Part shown: positions 34,423 to 43,634 of the stretch, piece after piece
How positions within the stretch are numbered: position 1 is the stretch's first letter
Layout of the letters: each line of letters starts with the position of its first letter
Source: a virus
Length of the DNA: 64,000 nt
IMG/VR virus record: IMGVR_UViG_3300033150_000701
Span: 1-64,000 of that record
Direction: 5' to 3' (one strand)
The notes under the pieces: model-generated
Told to the model about the DNA's origin: nothing
What the model saw: only the letters and a program-made list of their open reading frames with translations
Databases searched by the model: none
Translations under genes and position numbers: made by a program

Positions 34423-35555
34423 ACCAGATCAACCTCCTCTAACAGATCCAACCATAAATCTACACATTCACAGTTGAACAGGAAATAGGATCTAAACTGG
34501 GTATCTACATGACTATACATTTCACCTCTAAGCTTAGAGTTCAACTCTCTAGAACACTCATAGTAGTCTCCACCCTCAAGCTGTATACCTTGTACAGCAT
34601 CATAGTACATTTTAGACATCAGGTTACCCCAGTACTCCCTAGCTAGATCACCCTCCACTACATGAGCATTCCTAAAGTGTTCAGCTTGAGGTGATCCAAA
34701 ACACACCCTGTCATCTACCATAGCATCAACAACCTTCTTACAGAACACACCTGTCCAAATGTCCCCTATACGACCTATCCTAAGATTGTGTATAGGATAC
34801 CCCATGTAAAAGTAATAGTAGCATGGTAGTATGTCAGGTATAAACGAAGTGTTCTGTGTAGGAATAGGCAACATGTTACCTGTCTGAACCATAAAGTGAA
34901 AAGGCTTAAACCTTTCAGCTCTAAGCCCCTCATAAGATAATCTGGTAACAGCATCTACATCAGGTGCTAGACTCCATAATCCAGCATTCAACACTACACG
35001 TTTATACTCTACCCTGTACACATAGATCGATTCTGATCTCAAGTACCATGGGTACCCTCTAGAGAATATTTCATCCCTGTAGTTATGCTTGATAAACCTG
35101 CTAGTATTGATCCATTTAACCCCACTAGCCACACTCAACAGTGTAGCAGTACCCCCTGTAATACAGTGTTCACCTATAAAGTCTTCTTGATAGTATGGAA
35201 AGTTATCATCATCCAATGTTATGATCACGTCTGGATCAAACTGTTTAACTGCTGCTAAATACCCTAATGCCCTCATACCATCAGATCCACTTGGAAATAT
35301 CTTAGAGTACCTGTCGTAGTCCACATCCAGAACATCTCTATAGAACTGTTCCTGATCACCGTAAGACAGGAACAGTGTAGGAGTAGATAGTGTAGCTATC
35401 ATTTGATCAACCCTATGATCAGGTGTCCTCTGATCTCCAACAATAACATAGCTAACATTATCATGTCCATACCTTGAATAGTTATGCTCCAGTACCTGAA
35501 GCACTTTAGGAACATTAACAGTTGTAACCACTACTGAAACCTTTTTGTTACTCAC
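34419..35555 (-). CDS. Reversibly glycosylated polypeptide / UDP-arabinopyranose mutase-like (GT75)
   Basis: 378 residues. VTTVNVPKVL begins a GT-A-like fold; LDDDNFP (near residue 120) is the DDD metal motif of this family, preceded by SDGMRALGYLAA, and followed by RGYPWYLR and LNAGLWSLAPDVDAVTRL, which match the family's RGYPF...GLW..PDYDA pattern. Known members interconvert UDP-arabinose ring forms or self-glycosylate. It sits in the sugar gene cluster, overlapping both neighbours by 4 nt. A viral copy is unusual. Confidence 0.75.
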   Translation of the reverse strand: MSNKKVSVVVTTVNVPKVLQVLEHNYSRYGHDNVSYVIVGDQRTPDHRVDQMIATLSTPTLFLSYGDQEQFYRDVLDVDYDRYSKIFPSGSDGMRALGYLAAVKQFDPDVIITLDDDNFPYYQEDFIGEHCITGGTATLLSVASGVKWINTSRFIKHNYRDEIFSRGYPWYLRSESIYVYRVEYKRVVLNAGLWSLAPDVDAVTRLSYEGLRAERFKPFHFMVQTGNMLPIPTQNTSFIPDILPCYYYFYMGYPIHNLRIGRIGDIWTGVFCKKVVDAMVDDRVCFGSPQAEHFRNAHVVEGDLAREYWGNLMSKMYYDAVQGIQLEGGDYYECSRELNSKLRGEMYSHVDTQFRSYFLFNCECVDLWLDLLEEVDLV

Positions 35556-36364
35556 GCTTTAACCCTCCTCTTGTCATGTAGGTGTCCCCACCTATCATAG
35601 TATATTTGATCGTCATGTATCCTAGTCTCACTAGGGATCAGCCTACATCCACCTGTATCAGGATAGAAATGGTACATGGCTACACCAGTATGGATCACAT
35701 TCCTAGTGTTAAACTTGGCCTGTATAGTATTGGTGATCTCAGACTCTATTCTATGAGCCATGTGAGAGTACCCTAGAGTAGGATACACACTAAAGAAATC
35801 AGTCTGTCTAAGCAGATCAGCCCTGTACATGAAAGGTGCTCTAATAAAATCTACATCTACAAGCTGTTCCTTAAACCTGAACCGTAGAGTAGTATAGTCA
35901 TTCCACCATCTACCGTCTTTACCACTCCACCTGTTAAAGTTTCTAGGTATACTAGGCAGATCAATAAGATCCTCGTTAATAGGATACAACATGCCACCTA
36001 CAGCACCTACAGTAGGATCAGAATCTAACACGTTAACCAGCTTCTCTAAACAGTCAATAGCCAACAGGTGATCATCATCCATTTTCATAGCATACTTACT
36101 AGTAGTCCTCTTCATAACCTCAATAGCAGATCTAGCACATCCCAGTCTACTCTGAGGCCTCAAGTATGTAACATTGTGACCAGTCCTCTTGATCAACCGT
36201 ATGATAGCTCTAAACCTATCATTAGCAAGGTACTTACAGTCATACTCTTCTAGAAACGTTAGATCCCAGTCTGTAAAGGTCTGGTTGATCAAGCTAGTCA
36301 ACAATATGTTACAGTACTCCACCCTCTTCCTAGACCATAGTTCAATAGTTAACCTGTGAGTCAA
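35552..36364 (-). CDS. Family 2 glycosyltransferase
   Basis: 270 residues. The GT-A signature includes LTIELWSRKRVEYC at the N terminus, SRLGCARSAIEVMKRTTSKYAMKMDDDH with the DDD metal motif near residue 97, and an acceptor region with SIPRNFNRWSGKD. No membrane segments, so it is probably cytosolic. It starts the run of overlapping glycosyltransferase genes, upstream of a palindrome copy. Confidence 0.75.
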   Translation of the reverse strand: MTHRLTIELWSRKRVEYCNILLTSLINQTFTDWDLTFLEEYDCKYLANDRFRAIIRLIKRTGHNVTYLRPQSRLGCARSAIEVMKRTTSKYAMKMDDDHLLAIDCLEKLVNVLDSDPTVGAVGGMLYPINEDLIDLPSIPRNFNRWSGKDGRWWNDYTTLRFRFKEQLVDVDFIRAPFMYRADLLRQTDFFSVYPTLGYSHMAHRIESEITNTIQAKFNTRNVIHTGVAMYHFYPDTGGCRLIPSETRIHDDQIYYDRWGHLHDKRRVKA

Positions 36365-36399
36365 CTCTAAAACACTCCCTCCTTACACACACTAGAAAT

Positions 36400-36413
36400 A
36401 TTCAACGTTGAAT
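36400..36413. repeat. Palindrome ATTCAACGTTGAAT between glycosyltransferase genes
   Basis: Exact 14-mer, 36 bp upstream of the start at 36364 and 26 bp downstream of the stop at 36439. Confidence 0.95.
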
Positions 36414-36438
36414 AAAACAGATTGATCTCACCCTCCAT

Positions 36439-37689
36439 CTAGATCTTGATCTCCTTAACTTTAGGTGACTCAACATCTTCCTTGATGTCTCTAGCAACCT
36501 TCTCTAGTAGAGGAACCCACTTGTCCTTTAGAAGAATCTTCCAGTCATACTGTCTAGCAAACTCTAAAGCCTTCTTAGCAAACCTAGACCGTTGCTTATC
36601 GTTAAAGTATGCATCCTTGATCTTGTTAGCCAGATCAAGATGATCAGGTATACCTGTAACAGCATTGATCCTAGTATCCAGATAGAAACCTGTCTTACAC
36701 AACCATCCTCTACCTTTGATCAGCTCAGTCATAGACGAGAAATCATGCCCTATTACAGGCGTACCGCAAGCCATTGATTCAAGAATACAGAGGCCGAACC
36801 CCTCCCGAAATGAAGGATGCAGTAGCACATCAAAGCTGTTATAGAGTAAGCTAAGCTCCTCTCCTCCTAACCCTATAACAGACAGCTCTGGATCCTCAAA
36901 ACCACAAATATCCAGAATACCATATTTCCTAGCAAAGTTCTTGAGTCTAAGCCCTCTAGGATCATCAGGGTTAGCATGTACAACCAGCCTTACATCTCTA
37001 ACATCAGGATTCTCTCTTAGAAAGTGTCCTAGAGCTTTAAATGCAGGTACCCATCCCTTCCTACCTTCATGATCAGCATTAGCACCTACCATACCAATAA
37101 CAAAGTCTTCATCGTTAAGCTTAGCAAACTCCCTAGCCTTCCTACGATCCCTAGGGTGAAATATGGTAGTGTCTACACCATGATAGATAGGATCTTCACA
37201 TTTGATCCCATACTTGTCTAGCTCCTCCTTCTGGAAATAACATAACGGTACAACCCACCTGTACTGCTTGATCAACTGTTGCCATTCAACACCGTAATCG
37301 ATCTGATCCATAGGAGAATACATTAAAGAATTCTCAATATTTGTAGGCATCCATGGAAAGGCCCAGAAATCGCTCATTAGAATGCATAGGTTACGTCTAA
37401 ATCCTTTGTAGTGTCTAAGACAAGATATCCTACCAAAGTCTCCACCTCTACGTGTACATGGTAGAGTAGGTAACCCATCTATAAGTAGAACACCACCTTC
37501 TTCTACACCATAATATGCTGACACTATAATGTCGTAACCTAACCTATGTAATCCACCAGCAACATACCTAGTAACAGTACCATACCCCGACCTACAAGCA
37601 CTTGACACTCCATGCCAGAGTATCTTAAGAATCCTCTTAGACTCTAGATCAGCATTCTTGATCTCATCTAGAGACTCAAACAAGATCAC
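36439..37689 (-). CDS. Family 4 glycosyltransferase (GT-B)
   Basis: 416 residues. The C-terminal nucleotide-sugar domain has the E-x7-E motif in FREGFGLCILESMACGTP, preceded by SLLYNSFDVLLHPS. The N-terminal domain has RSGYGTVTRYVAGGLHRLG. Start GTG 37689 overlaps the previous stop; TTG 37683 is nearly as well placed after GGGAGG. Retaining enzymes of this family often use GDP-mannose, which would suit the neighbouring pathway. Confidence 0.82.
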   Translation of the reverse strand: MILFESLDEIKNADLESKRILKILWHGVSSACRSGYGTVTRYVAGGLHRLGYDIIVSAYYGVEEGGVLLIDGLPTLPCTRRGGDFGRISCLRHYKGFRRNLCILMSDFWAFPWMPTNIENSLMYSPMDQIDYGVEWQQLIKQYRWVVPLCYFQKEELDKYGIKCEDPIYHGVDTTIFHPRDRRKAREFAKLNDEDFVIGMVGANADHEGRKGWVPAFKALGHFLRENPDVRDVRLVVHANPDDPRGLRLKNFARKYGILDICGFEDPELSVIGLGGEELSLLYNSFDVLLHPSFREGFGLCILESMACGTPVIGHDFSSMTELIKGRGWLCKTGFYLDTRINAVTGIPDHLDLANKIKDAYFNDKQRSRFAKKALEFARQYDWKILLKDKWVPLLEKVARDIKEDVESPKVKEIKI

Positions 37690-37985
37690 TTAACCTCCCT
37701 CAGTATTTTTTCAACGTTGAATATGGGTAGATCAGGATGTTCAGACAGCCTATCATAGAACTCAGGATTAACATCCTTGATAAGCTCAATCAGTCTCTCC
37801 CTAGCAATATAGTATCCAAGCCTAATAGAAGAGATATCTCTAAGCTCCTGATCTGACAGTAACAGCTTACACAGCTCTAACTGTCTCCTACTACGATCAG
37901 ACAAGCTGTCAACATACTCTGAATAGTTCAGCTTATCCTTAAGACTGGCTCTAATCAATTCCCAATCTACCCTTCTAGCTTTCAC
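37686..37985 (-). CDS. Small hypothetical helical protein
   Basis: 99 residues, all helical and charged (DRSRRQLELCKLLLSDQELRD; YIARERLIELIKDVNPEFYDRL). It ends PIFNVEKILREVK, where the FNVE comes from an embedded palindrome copy. It overlaps the GT4 gene by 4 nt. No family recognised. Confidence 0.6.
   Translation of the reverse strand: MKARRVDWELIRASLKDKLNYSEYVDSLSDRSRRQLELCKLLLSDQELRDISSIRLGYYIARERLIELIKDVNPEFYDRLSEHPDLPIFNVEKILREVK
37710..37721. repeat. Palindrome core TTCAACGTTGAA
   Basis: Exact 12-mer plus a 3' T, read as Phe-Asn-Val-Glu near the C terminus of the 99-residue protein. Confidence 0.9.
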
Positions 37986-38009
37986 AGTCTAACGTACACA
38001 ATTTAAGGT

Positions 38010-38828
38010 TTAACCATCCTGTACCTGATCTGCAATGTGAACTAGTGGATACTCTACGTATTCAGGTGTAACCTGATCCTGAGTAACAGTCAAGATCACT
38101 CCTCCTAGATCAGGTTGAAACTTACCGTACAGCCTTAAACTACCCTTGTAAGGTATAAAAGTACAGAAACAAGGCAACTGAATCAGGTGAATACCGTAAA
38201 CCTGAACATACAAGTATGAATGCCAATGTCCCCTAATCACTATGTCGATCCTAGGCACTTTACACATAGCTGATGCTTCCAGTATAGCTCTAGCCTCCCT
38301 CTCTAACTGAGTAGCCTTGTAAATGTAGGCTGTAGAGTAACCATGATGAATATTAGCAATGTGATCCGTAGGCACTATTCTAAGATTAGCAACCTTATCA
38401 AAAAACCTTGATTCACTAGCTACACTCTTAAGCATGTCACATAGCTTAGAGTGTATCCTAGTGTCTAAAGCCTCATGGTACTTAGTACCAGACCATACAC
38501 CTACCCGTCTATCAACACATAGATCTTCAAGTAGCTCGTATGCTGCCTCTACCTGTTCATCTAAGTCTGGAGTAACCAGATCCCTATTCTGATCAGCATA
38601 GTTCCTACCGTGCATAATATCACCAACTAGAAACACAGTGTCAACATTTTCTCTATCACATCTAGTTTTAAAATCCTCAAAGTATTCCAGTAACTGTAAC
38701 TGCCCATCACTAATAGATCTACCTAGCCTAACATCATCCTTACCCACATAGGTATCTGGAAACACAGCATATCTAGATCCCACATGTAGATCAGACAGTA
38801 AAGCTATCTTCCTAGTACTCAACAACAT
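38010..38828 (-). CDS. Calcineurin-like metallophosphoesterase
   Basis: 272 residues. The metal-binding set is present: SDLHVGS (residues about 12-18), VGDIMHG, GTKYHE in place of the usual GNHD/E, and RGHWHSY near residue 195. It resembles phage-type and Mre11-like phosphoesterases, but no Rad50 partner is visible. It could act on nucleic acids or nucleotides. It overlaps the SANT-like gene by 17 nt. Confidence 0.75.
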   Translation of the reverse strand: MLLSTRKIALLSDLHVGSRYAVFPDTYVGKDDVRLGRSISDGQLQLLEYFEDFKTRCDRENVDTVFLVGDIMHGRNYADQNRDLVTPDLDEQVEAAYELLEDLCVDRRVGVWSGTKYHEALDTRIHSKLCDMLKSVASESRFFDKVANLRIVPTDHIANIHHGYSTAYIYKATQLEREARAILEASAMCKVPRIDIVIRGHWHSYLYVQVYGIHLIQLPCFCTFIPYKGSLRLYGKFQPDLGGVILTVTQDQVTPEYVEYPLVHIADQVQDG

Positions 38829-39036
38829 CAGCCTCCAACCGCTTTAAAGCATCCCAATTGATAAACGATTCCCCTGTAGGTCTAGTTAGACCTAAACTAC
38901 TAGCATGTTTCCTGATAGCACTCCATGATCTATGAGGAAGTATCTTGAGCAGTAACTCCCTACATTCACTATCAGAGTACTTAGGGTTAGGATATATCTG
39001 TTTGAGTATGTGATCTTCCTTATCACTCCATTTCAA
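38812..39036 (-). CDS. Small SANT/Myb-like DNA-binding protein
   Basis: 74 residues. MKWSDKEDHILKQIYPN begins with the tryptophan and acidic first helix of SANT/Myb-like domains; RSWSAIRKHASSLGLTR forms the third helix with a basic face. Such domains are common as small phage-encoded DNA-binding proteins and in homing-endonuclease-linked proteins. The target is unknown. It lies between NrdD and the phosphoesterase. Confidence 0.65.
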   Translation of the reverse strand: MKWSDKEDHILKQIYPNPKYSDSECRELLLKILPHRSWSAIRKHASSLGLTRPTGESFINWDALKRLEADVVEY

Positions 39037-39057
39037 CTTAAACCACCTCCCTTTAAA

Positions 39058-40950
39058 CTAGATACTAGACCACTGTCTAGTCTTAAACTCTAACTGTCTA
39101 AGACGTGACCAGTCACTATAAGGCACAAAATACCCTACAACCCTAGTGATCCAGTCTAGATCCCTAGATCCACATTCAGGACACTTATCATACACACCCA
39201 TAGTATTATGTCCATTCCTACAAATAGTGAACCCTCTATTAAAAGCAAAGTACACTACTCTAGTATTCTCTAACATTTTAGAGTGTAACTTGAAACTAGA
39301 CTCATCATCCATCCAACCCATAATGTTGAAGTGTGCAATAGTACCACCAGTGATCAAAGGCTGTAGTTCACCCTCCACTCTAGCTCTCTCAACCATAGGT
39401 ACATCCCTGTATAGAGGCACTAACTGGTTAGAGTAGAAATTGTATGTTCCACCACACATCATCCTATCCTTAGTAGCCAGTATGTTAGTAGCTCCCTCAG
39501 CAGGTACCTCTTCAATGTTGTACATGTAACCATCCTTAACCGAATATTGTAGACTTAACTGTTTAAGAGTCATCAGTACTGTCTTAGCAAACCGTAAACC
39601 ATCCTGATCCATAATGTCCATACCCAGTATTTCAAGTGCTTCAGGTAAACCATGAAAACCTATAGTGCTAAAGAAGTGCTTGTCAAGATCTAACAGCCCT
39701 ATACTAAAGAAGTAGTTATGCTTCACCTTGTGCTTTAGAAACTGAGTCCTCTGAATAAACAGGATCTGCCTAGCCTCCTCCATTCTCTCCTCTAACACCT
39801 CTAGGAACCTGTCCTGATCACGAGTCTCATAAGCTATTCTAGGCAGGTTAATAGTAACCACTCCATGAGATCCAACGCTCAAATAGGATCCGAAAGTGTT
39901 GTTAGCATTAAGACCTAACAGATCTAGATCTGAGAACAGCCTACAACAACTAGAGATCTGTTTCAGGTTTCTATGATAGTTATTGAACAGGTTTAGGAAA
40001 CACAGATCCTTGTTTAGAGACAGCACCCTATACCACTCATCAGGATACTCTCTACTCCATGATCTATCAGCAACCAGAGTAGTAACTGGAAACCTGTAAG
40101 GTATACCCAGATAGCCTCCATTATTATCGGGTGTGCCTTTAGACATGAAATCTAAGTACAGCATCTGATTGTATATGATCTCATCCATAAGATCGTCAAT
40201 AGAGTAGCCTCTAAACAATACTGGATCACCATTTTCAACGTTGAATATGCTCCTCATAGTATCTGGAGACTGAATGTTAACATTGGTAAAGGGGGACTGG
40301 TGATTAGCCCTCTCCATGTCGTTAACACCATGTACTAAATTCTGAAAATCATTGATCCTATTATAGTCAGAGTAGTCAGATCTCTCAATGGTGTAGGCAC
40401 TATATGCTGGAAACAGATCTGTAAGTGCTACTGCACCTGCAAACATGTTAGCAGCGTACATACACATCCTGATAACTAGATTGATAAACGATGACGGTCT
40501 GGTAGGCGGCTTACTGGGTAGATTAGCAATATTCAACCCCTGATCTAAAATGTGCTTAGTGGGTAAACCTATACAGTAAACCAGATCACAGAATGTAATA
40601 CTGTTATGAACGTACAGCCTACCCTCAACAACATCACGTACCAACCTATCACCATTAAAACCTAGCTTGTTACCGTACCTCCTGATCTGCTGGTATGTTC
40701 TAAGCTTGTTAACTGGAGCAGTAACCTCATGCATCAGTCTAATGTAGGATTTTCTATGGTTACCTATGTTAGCATTTGGATCAATAGTTAAATCCTGTAC
40801 AGGCTCACTCCAATACCTATCTCTAAAAGATAAAGGGTTAACTCTAGTAACACCCTCTAGTTCAAGTAGATCCTGATCTAGACTAGACAAGTAGTCACCC
40901 AGATCCTGATCATACAGTCTAACAATGTCCAAGTAGTCAATACCACTCAA
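39058..40950 (-). CDS. nrdD: Anaerobic (class III) ribonucleotide reductase
   Basis: 630 residues. Near the C terminus RVVGYF carries the glycyl-radical Gly606, preceded by a zinc site (CRNGHN and CPEC). The core has SSCCRL and SHGVVTINLPRIAYE, typical of the finger-loop and barrel region, and EVPAEGATNILATKDR. It makes deoxynucleotides under anaerobic conditions. No ATP-cone is evident at the N terminus. The activating radical-SAM enzyme NrdG is not in the window, so it may be supplied by the host. A palindrome copy lies at 40234. Confidence 0.9.
   Translation of the reverse strand: MSGIDYLDIVRLYDQDLGDYLSSLDQDLLELEGVTRVNPLSFRDRYWSEPVQDLTIDPNANIGNHRKSYIRLMHEVTAPVNKLRTYQQIRRYGNKLGFNGDRLVRDVVEGRLYVHNSITFCDLVYCIGLPTKHILDQGLNIANLPSKPPTRPSSFINLVIRMCMYAANMFAGAVALTDLFPAYSAYTIERSDYSDYNRINDFQNLVHGVNDMERANHQSPFTNVNIQSPDTMRSIFNVENGDPVLFRGYSIDDLMDEIIYNQMLYLDFMSKGTPDNNGGYLGIPYRFPVTTLVADRSWSREYPDEWYRVLSLNKDLCFLNLFNNYHRNLKQISSCCRLFSDLDLLGLNANNTFGSYLSVGSHGVVTINLPRIAYETRDQDRFLEVLEERMEEARQILFIQRTQFLKHKVKHNYFFSIGLLDLDKHFFSTIGFHGLPEALEILGMDIMDQDGLRFAKTVLMTLKQLSLQYSVKDGYMYNIEEVPAEGATNILATKDRMMCGGTYNFYSNQLVPLYRDVPMVERARVEGELQPLITGGTIAHFNIMGWMDDESSFKLHSKMLENTRVVYFAFNRGFTICRNGHNTMGVYDKCPECGSRDLDWITRVVGYFVPYSDWSRLRQLEFKTRQWSSI
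40234..40245. repeat. Palindrome core TTCAACGTTGAA inside nrdD
   Basis: Exact 12-mer plus a 3' T, read as Phe-Asn-Val-Glu. Confidence 0.9.
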
Positions 40951-41005
40951 AACAGTTCACTCCTTTTACACTATTGAAGCAGGTTAGACAGCTAACACTA
41001 CCTCT

Positions 41006-41689
41006 CTAATATAGATCACGCTGTTTAAAGTACTCTACAGCCTTAAGGTACTGTTTAAGATTGTTAACTGTCAACCATACACCATCATACACTAGCCCCT
41101 TAACAACACCCCGCTGTACCAGATCACCCATAACAACCCTTTCCAGATCACCCTGATCAGGAAAATACCTTTCAACTATAGCCCTGTCAAAACAGTAGTG
41201 TCCTAAAGACACTAAGTATGGTAGAATAGGCTTCTCTTCAAACCTTACAATCCTGTAGTCCTCATTAAGCCACACCCTACCGTAGGGTGATCTAGCTTTA
41301 CCTAACAGTACTGACACTCCTGCACTATCAACAGCACTACAGCTAACCAGAGTATTAGGATCATAAAACACTATGTCATCACAGTTACACATGTACAGGT
41401 ATCTACCACTAGTCCTGTCTAGAGCATTCCTAGCTGCACCACCAGTACCCAGCTTAGACTCCTCAACAGATAATTCAACGTTGAATATAGAAGTTATGGA
41501 CGTAGGTAGCTGATCAGCAACCTCTCTAGAAACAGCTAACACCACTCTATCAAAGTTATAGTGTTGCAGCCACTTGATCTGTCTCTCCAGTAAAGTACAT
41601 GATCCCTTGATCTCAAGTAACGGTTTAGGTGTATCAATGTCAGGTTTCATTCTAAGAGATCTACCTCCAGCTAACACTATAGCCTCCAA
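41006..41689 (-). CDS. Sugar-1-phosphate nucleotidyltransferase
   Basis: 227 residues. LAGGRSLRM (6-14) is the nucleotide-binding start and DTPKPLLEI follows; LGTGGAARNAL and CNCDDIVFYD carry the base- and metal-binding sites. It most resembles short RmlA- or mannose-1-phosphate guanylyltransferase-type enzymes without the left-handed helix domain. With the GDP-mannose epimerase-like enzyme at 32791, GDP-mannose is a reasonable product. A palindrome copy lies at 41473. Confidence 0.8.
   Translation of the reverse strand: MEAIVLAGGRSLRMKPDIDTPKPLLEIKGSCTLLERQIKWLQHYNFDRVVLAVSREVADQLPTSITSIFNVELSVEESKLGTGGAARNALDRTSGRYLYMCNCDDIVFYDPNTLVSCSAVDSAGVSVLLGKARSPYGRVWLNEDYRIVRFEEKPILPYLVSLGHYCFDRAIVERYFPDQGDLERVVMGDLVQRGVVKGLVYDGVWLTVNNLKQYLKAVEYFKQRDLY
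41473..41486. repeat. Palindrome ATTCAACGTTGAAT inside the nucleotidyltransferase gene
   Basis: Exact 14-mer read as Phe-Asn-Val-Glu. Confidence 0.95.
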
Positions 41690-41748
41690 ACTACATACAC
41701 ACCTCCATTAAACACTTTAACAATTGTCAACTATTAGAACCTTTAAAC

Positions 41749-43122
41749 TCAACCACTACCAGCTTCCTTTCTAACATCTACCTCTCTAGTCTGAGCAGGT
41801 AGCTTACCTGATCTCTTCCACTCCTCTATCATGTTATCTAGGAAACTACTAGGCAGTCCCTCTTCAACCCTAAACGTTTTTTCTAACTCTGGATCCCAAC
41901 TGATCAACCCTCTTCTAGCTAAGGTAGCTATACGTCTAGACCTAGCCAGTTTAATACTAGGCTCCCATGTTCTAAACCTCATAACGGGAGTACTATCTAC
42001 ATCTAAGTCTCTAGCCTTAAACACCCTCTTAAACAGTTTATCTCTAACCTGCATAGCTAGAGACTCCTGTAAACATCTAATACGCCTCTCAAACATTAAA
42101 GACAGCTCTCTAAGATCAGCCTGTCTACTTGATAGAGGACTAAGCAGTAACGGTAACGGTACTCCCATACCCACACAGCACATATCAGCAAAATAGTAGA
42201 TCAGTCTCTCCCTATCCTTAATGTCTGGAGTAGGTAACCTATCCAGTTTAACGTCTCTTCTAAAAGCAAATACAGATCTCTGATCGACCTCAGCTAACTG
42301 ATCAGTGATACTCTCAAGCACACTATCAGGTATAGACTGAGGTGGCTGATTCTCAGATCCAACATAAGCTACCACAGATCCAGACCTGTATGCAGACTCA
42401 CCTACATTATCCTCTAGGTTCAACCTGATCTTAGCAACCTTGTAGATCATTTCTAAAGGTGAATGTCCTAGGTAAGACTCTCCTAGACCAAACAGCTTAA
42501 AATGTGCTATACGATCCCTACCATCATCCCTATCTGGATCTACAGCAGTCCACACTACTTCACCATCAACCTCTATACGATCCCTTCTCCACTCTACTAG
42601 GCTTCTAATACCGTACTGCTTTCTAAGTCTAAACCCTACAAACTCTCCCTGATCGTCTAGTTCAACGTTGTTGTCTTGATCCCTAATGTAGTCTATACCT
42701 GTCTTAGGGTTGATCATTCTAAGAGACACTACATCACTATTATCTTCTAAGTACCCTAACTCACACCAACCGTTACCACCTATGAAAATATCTCTAACCA
42801 GCTCTCTAAGAATATACGTAAGGTTAACCCTGTTACTCCACTCTACACACTGTTCAACAAGATCATCTTTACCCTCAAAATAGAATCCTGATCCAACAAT
42901 ACCATCAACGTACTCGTTAACCATCCTGAACACTAAAGGATCAACAAGGTATAGAGTCTCCAGTTTAGGCAGGTAATCGACGTACTGTCTACGCTCTTCT
43001 AGAGGAGTATAGAACCCTACAGATCCAGATCCACCTCTATCTAACCGTTTAACACTATAAGATAGAGACACCTCTCTAGGTTTCCTAGTTCTCCTCCTGA
43101 TCTTCCTAGTAAACATAGACAT
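41749..43122 (-). CDS. Portal protein
   Basis: 457 residues. It has the portal core plan: a mixed wing region (LVRDIFIGGNGWCELGYLED, MINPKTGIDYIRDQDN), AHFKLFGLGESYLGHSPLEMIYKVAKIRLNLEDN as the stem/clip part, and a helical end with LMFERRIRCLQESLAMQVRDKLF. It forms the dodecameric DNA channel at the head vertex. Unusually, it lies about 16 kb upstream of the protease and capsid genes, separated by nrdD, sugar and ligase genes. Confidence 0.85.
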   Translation of the reverse strand: MSMFTRKIRRRTRKPREVSLSYSVKRLDRGGSGSVGFYTPLEERRQYVDYLPKLETLYLVDPLVFRMVNEYVDGIVGSGFYFEGKDDLVEQCVEWSNRVNLTYILRELVRDIFIGGNGWCELGYLEDNSDVVSLRMINPKTGIDYIRDQDNNVELDDQGEFVGFRLRKQYGIRSLVEWRRDRIEVDGEVVWTAVDPDRDDGRDRIAHFKLFGLGESYLGHSPLEMIYKVAKIRLNLEDNVGESAYRSGSVVAYVGSENQPPQSIPDSVLESITDQLAEVDQRSVFAFRRDVKLDRLPTPDIKDRERLIYYFADMCCVGMGVPLPLLLSPLSSRQADLRELSLMFERRIRCLQESLAMQVRDKLFKRVFKARDLDVDSTPVMRFRTWEPSIKLARSRRIATLARRGLISWDPELEKTFRVEEGLPSSFLDNMIEEWKRSGKLPAQTREVDVRKEAGSG

Positions 43123-43138
43123 ACTAGATCAATACCCC

Positions 43139-43354
43139 TTACCCATTCTTCTTAAGAATCATGTACAATAGACCGTTAGTACTAAGCAGAGCCATAAACT
43201 GATCAGGAGTGATCTTGTCCAACAGTAAAGCTAACAGTATACCTCCAAATACAGCTAAAAACACTATTACCCTAGCCTCTAAACTGGTAAGTGCTCTACC
43301 AATCAGATTCTCCTCTACTATCTCCTCTACATCTTCACTCATAGACACTTTCAC
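43139..43354 (-). CDS. Small membrane protein, holin-like
   Basis: 71 residues. An acidic N terminus (MSEDVEEIVEENLIG) is followed by a hydrophobic helix (EARVIVFLAVFGGILLALLL) and a second weaker one (QFMALLSTNGLLYMIL), ending KKNG. Two hydrophobic helices and a small size suit a holin or a head-associated membrane protein, but no lysin is seen. It lies between the portal and another small membrane protein. Confidence 0.55.
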   Translation of the reverse strand: MKVSMSEDVEEIVEENLIGRALTSLEARVIVFLAVFGGILLALLLDKITPDQFMALLSTNGLLYMILKKNG

Positions 43355-43361
43355 CTCCCTA

Positions 43362-43592
43362 TCAGAGTATGTTCAAAGCTTTTAACAGTATCTGAAGTAC
43401 GAGAGTAGACACTGGGATCATAATGCTAAGCAGCCACTTCCACATTTTCCATTCAGTAGACAACTCTCCAAACCTCTTATCTAGTTTACCAACCATAGTC
43501 TGCAAGTGGTTAAGAGCAATAAGAGACTCCTCTATGTTCTCCAGTCTAGTCTCTAGTACAGCTACCTTAAGTCTAAGCTCATCCCCTGACAT
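43362..43592 (-). CDS. Small coiled-coil membrane protein (DUF/hemolysin XhlA-like plan)
   Basis: 76 residues with a coiled coil (ELRLKVAVLETRLENIEESLIALNHL) followed by WKMWKWLLSIMIPVSTLVLQILLKAL, a C-terminal membrane helix. This plan matches small phage proteins of the XhlA type found beside holins. Together with the 43354 gene it could form a lysis or egress pair. The family match is by architecture only. Confidence 0.55.
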   Translation of the reverse strand: MSGDELRLKVAVLETRLENIEESLIALNHLQTMVGKLDKRFGELSTEWKMWKWLLSIMIPVSTLVLQILLKALNIL

Positions 43593-43634
43593 AGAGATCC
43601 CTCAACACTTTCACTCCACTCAACTACTTAATAT

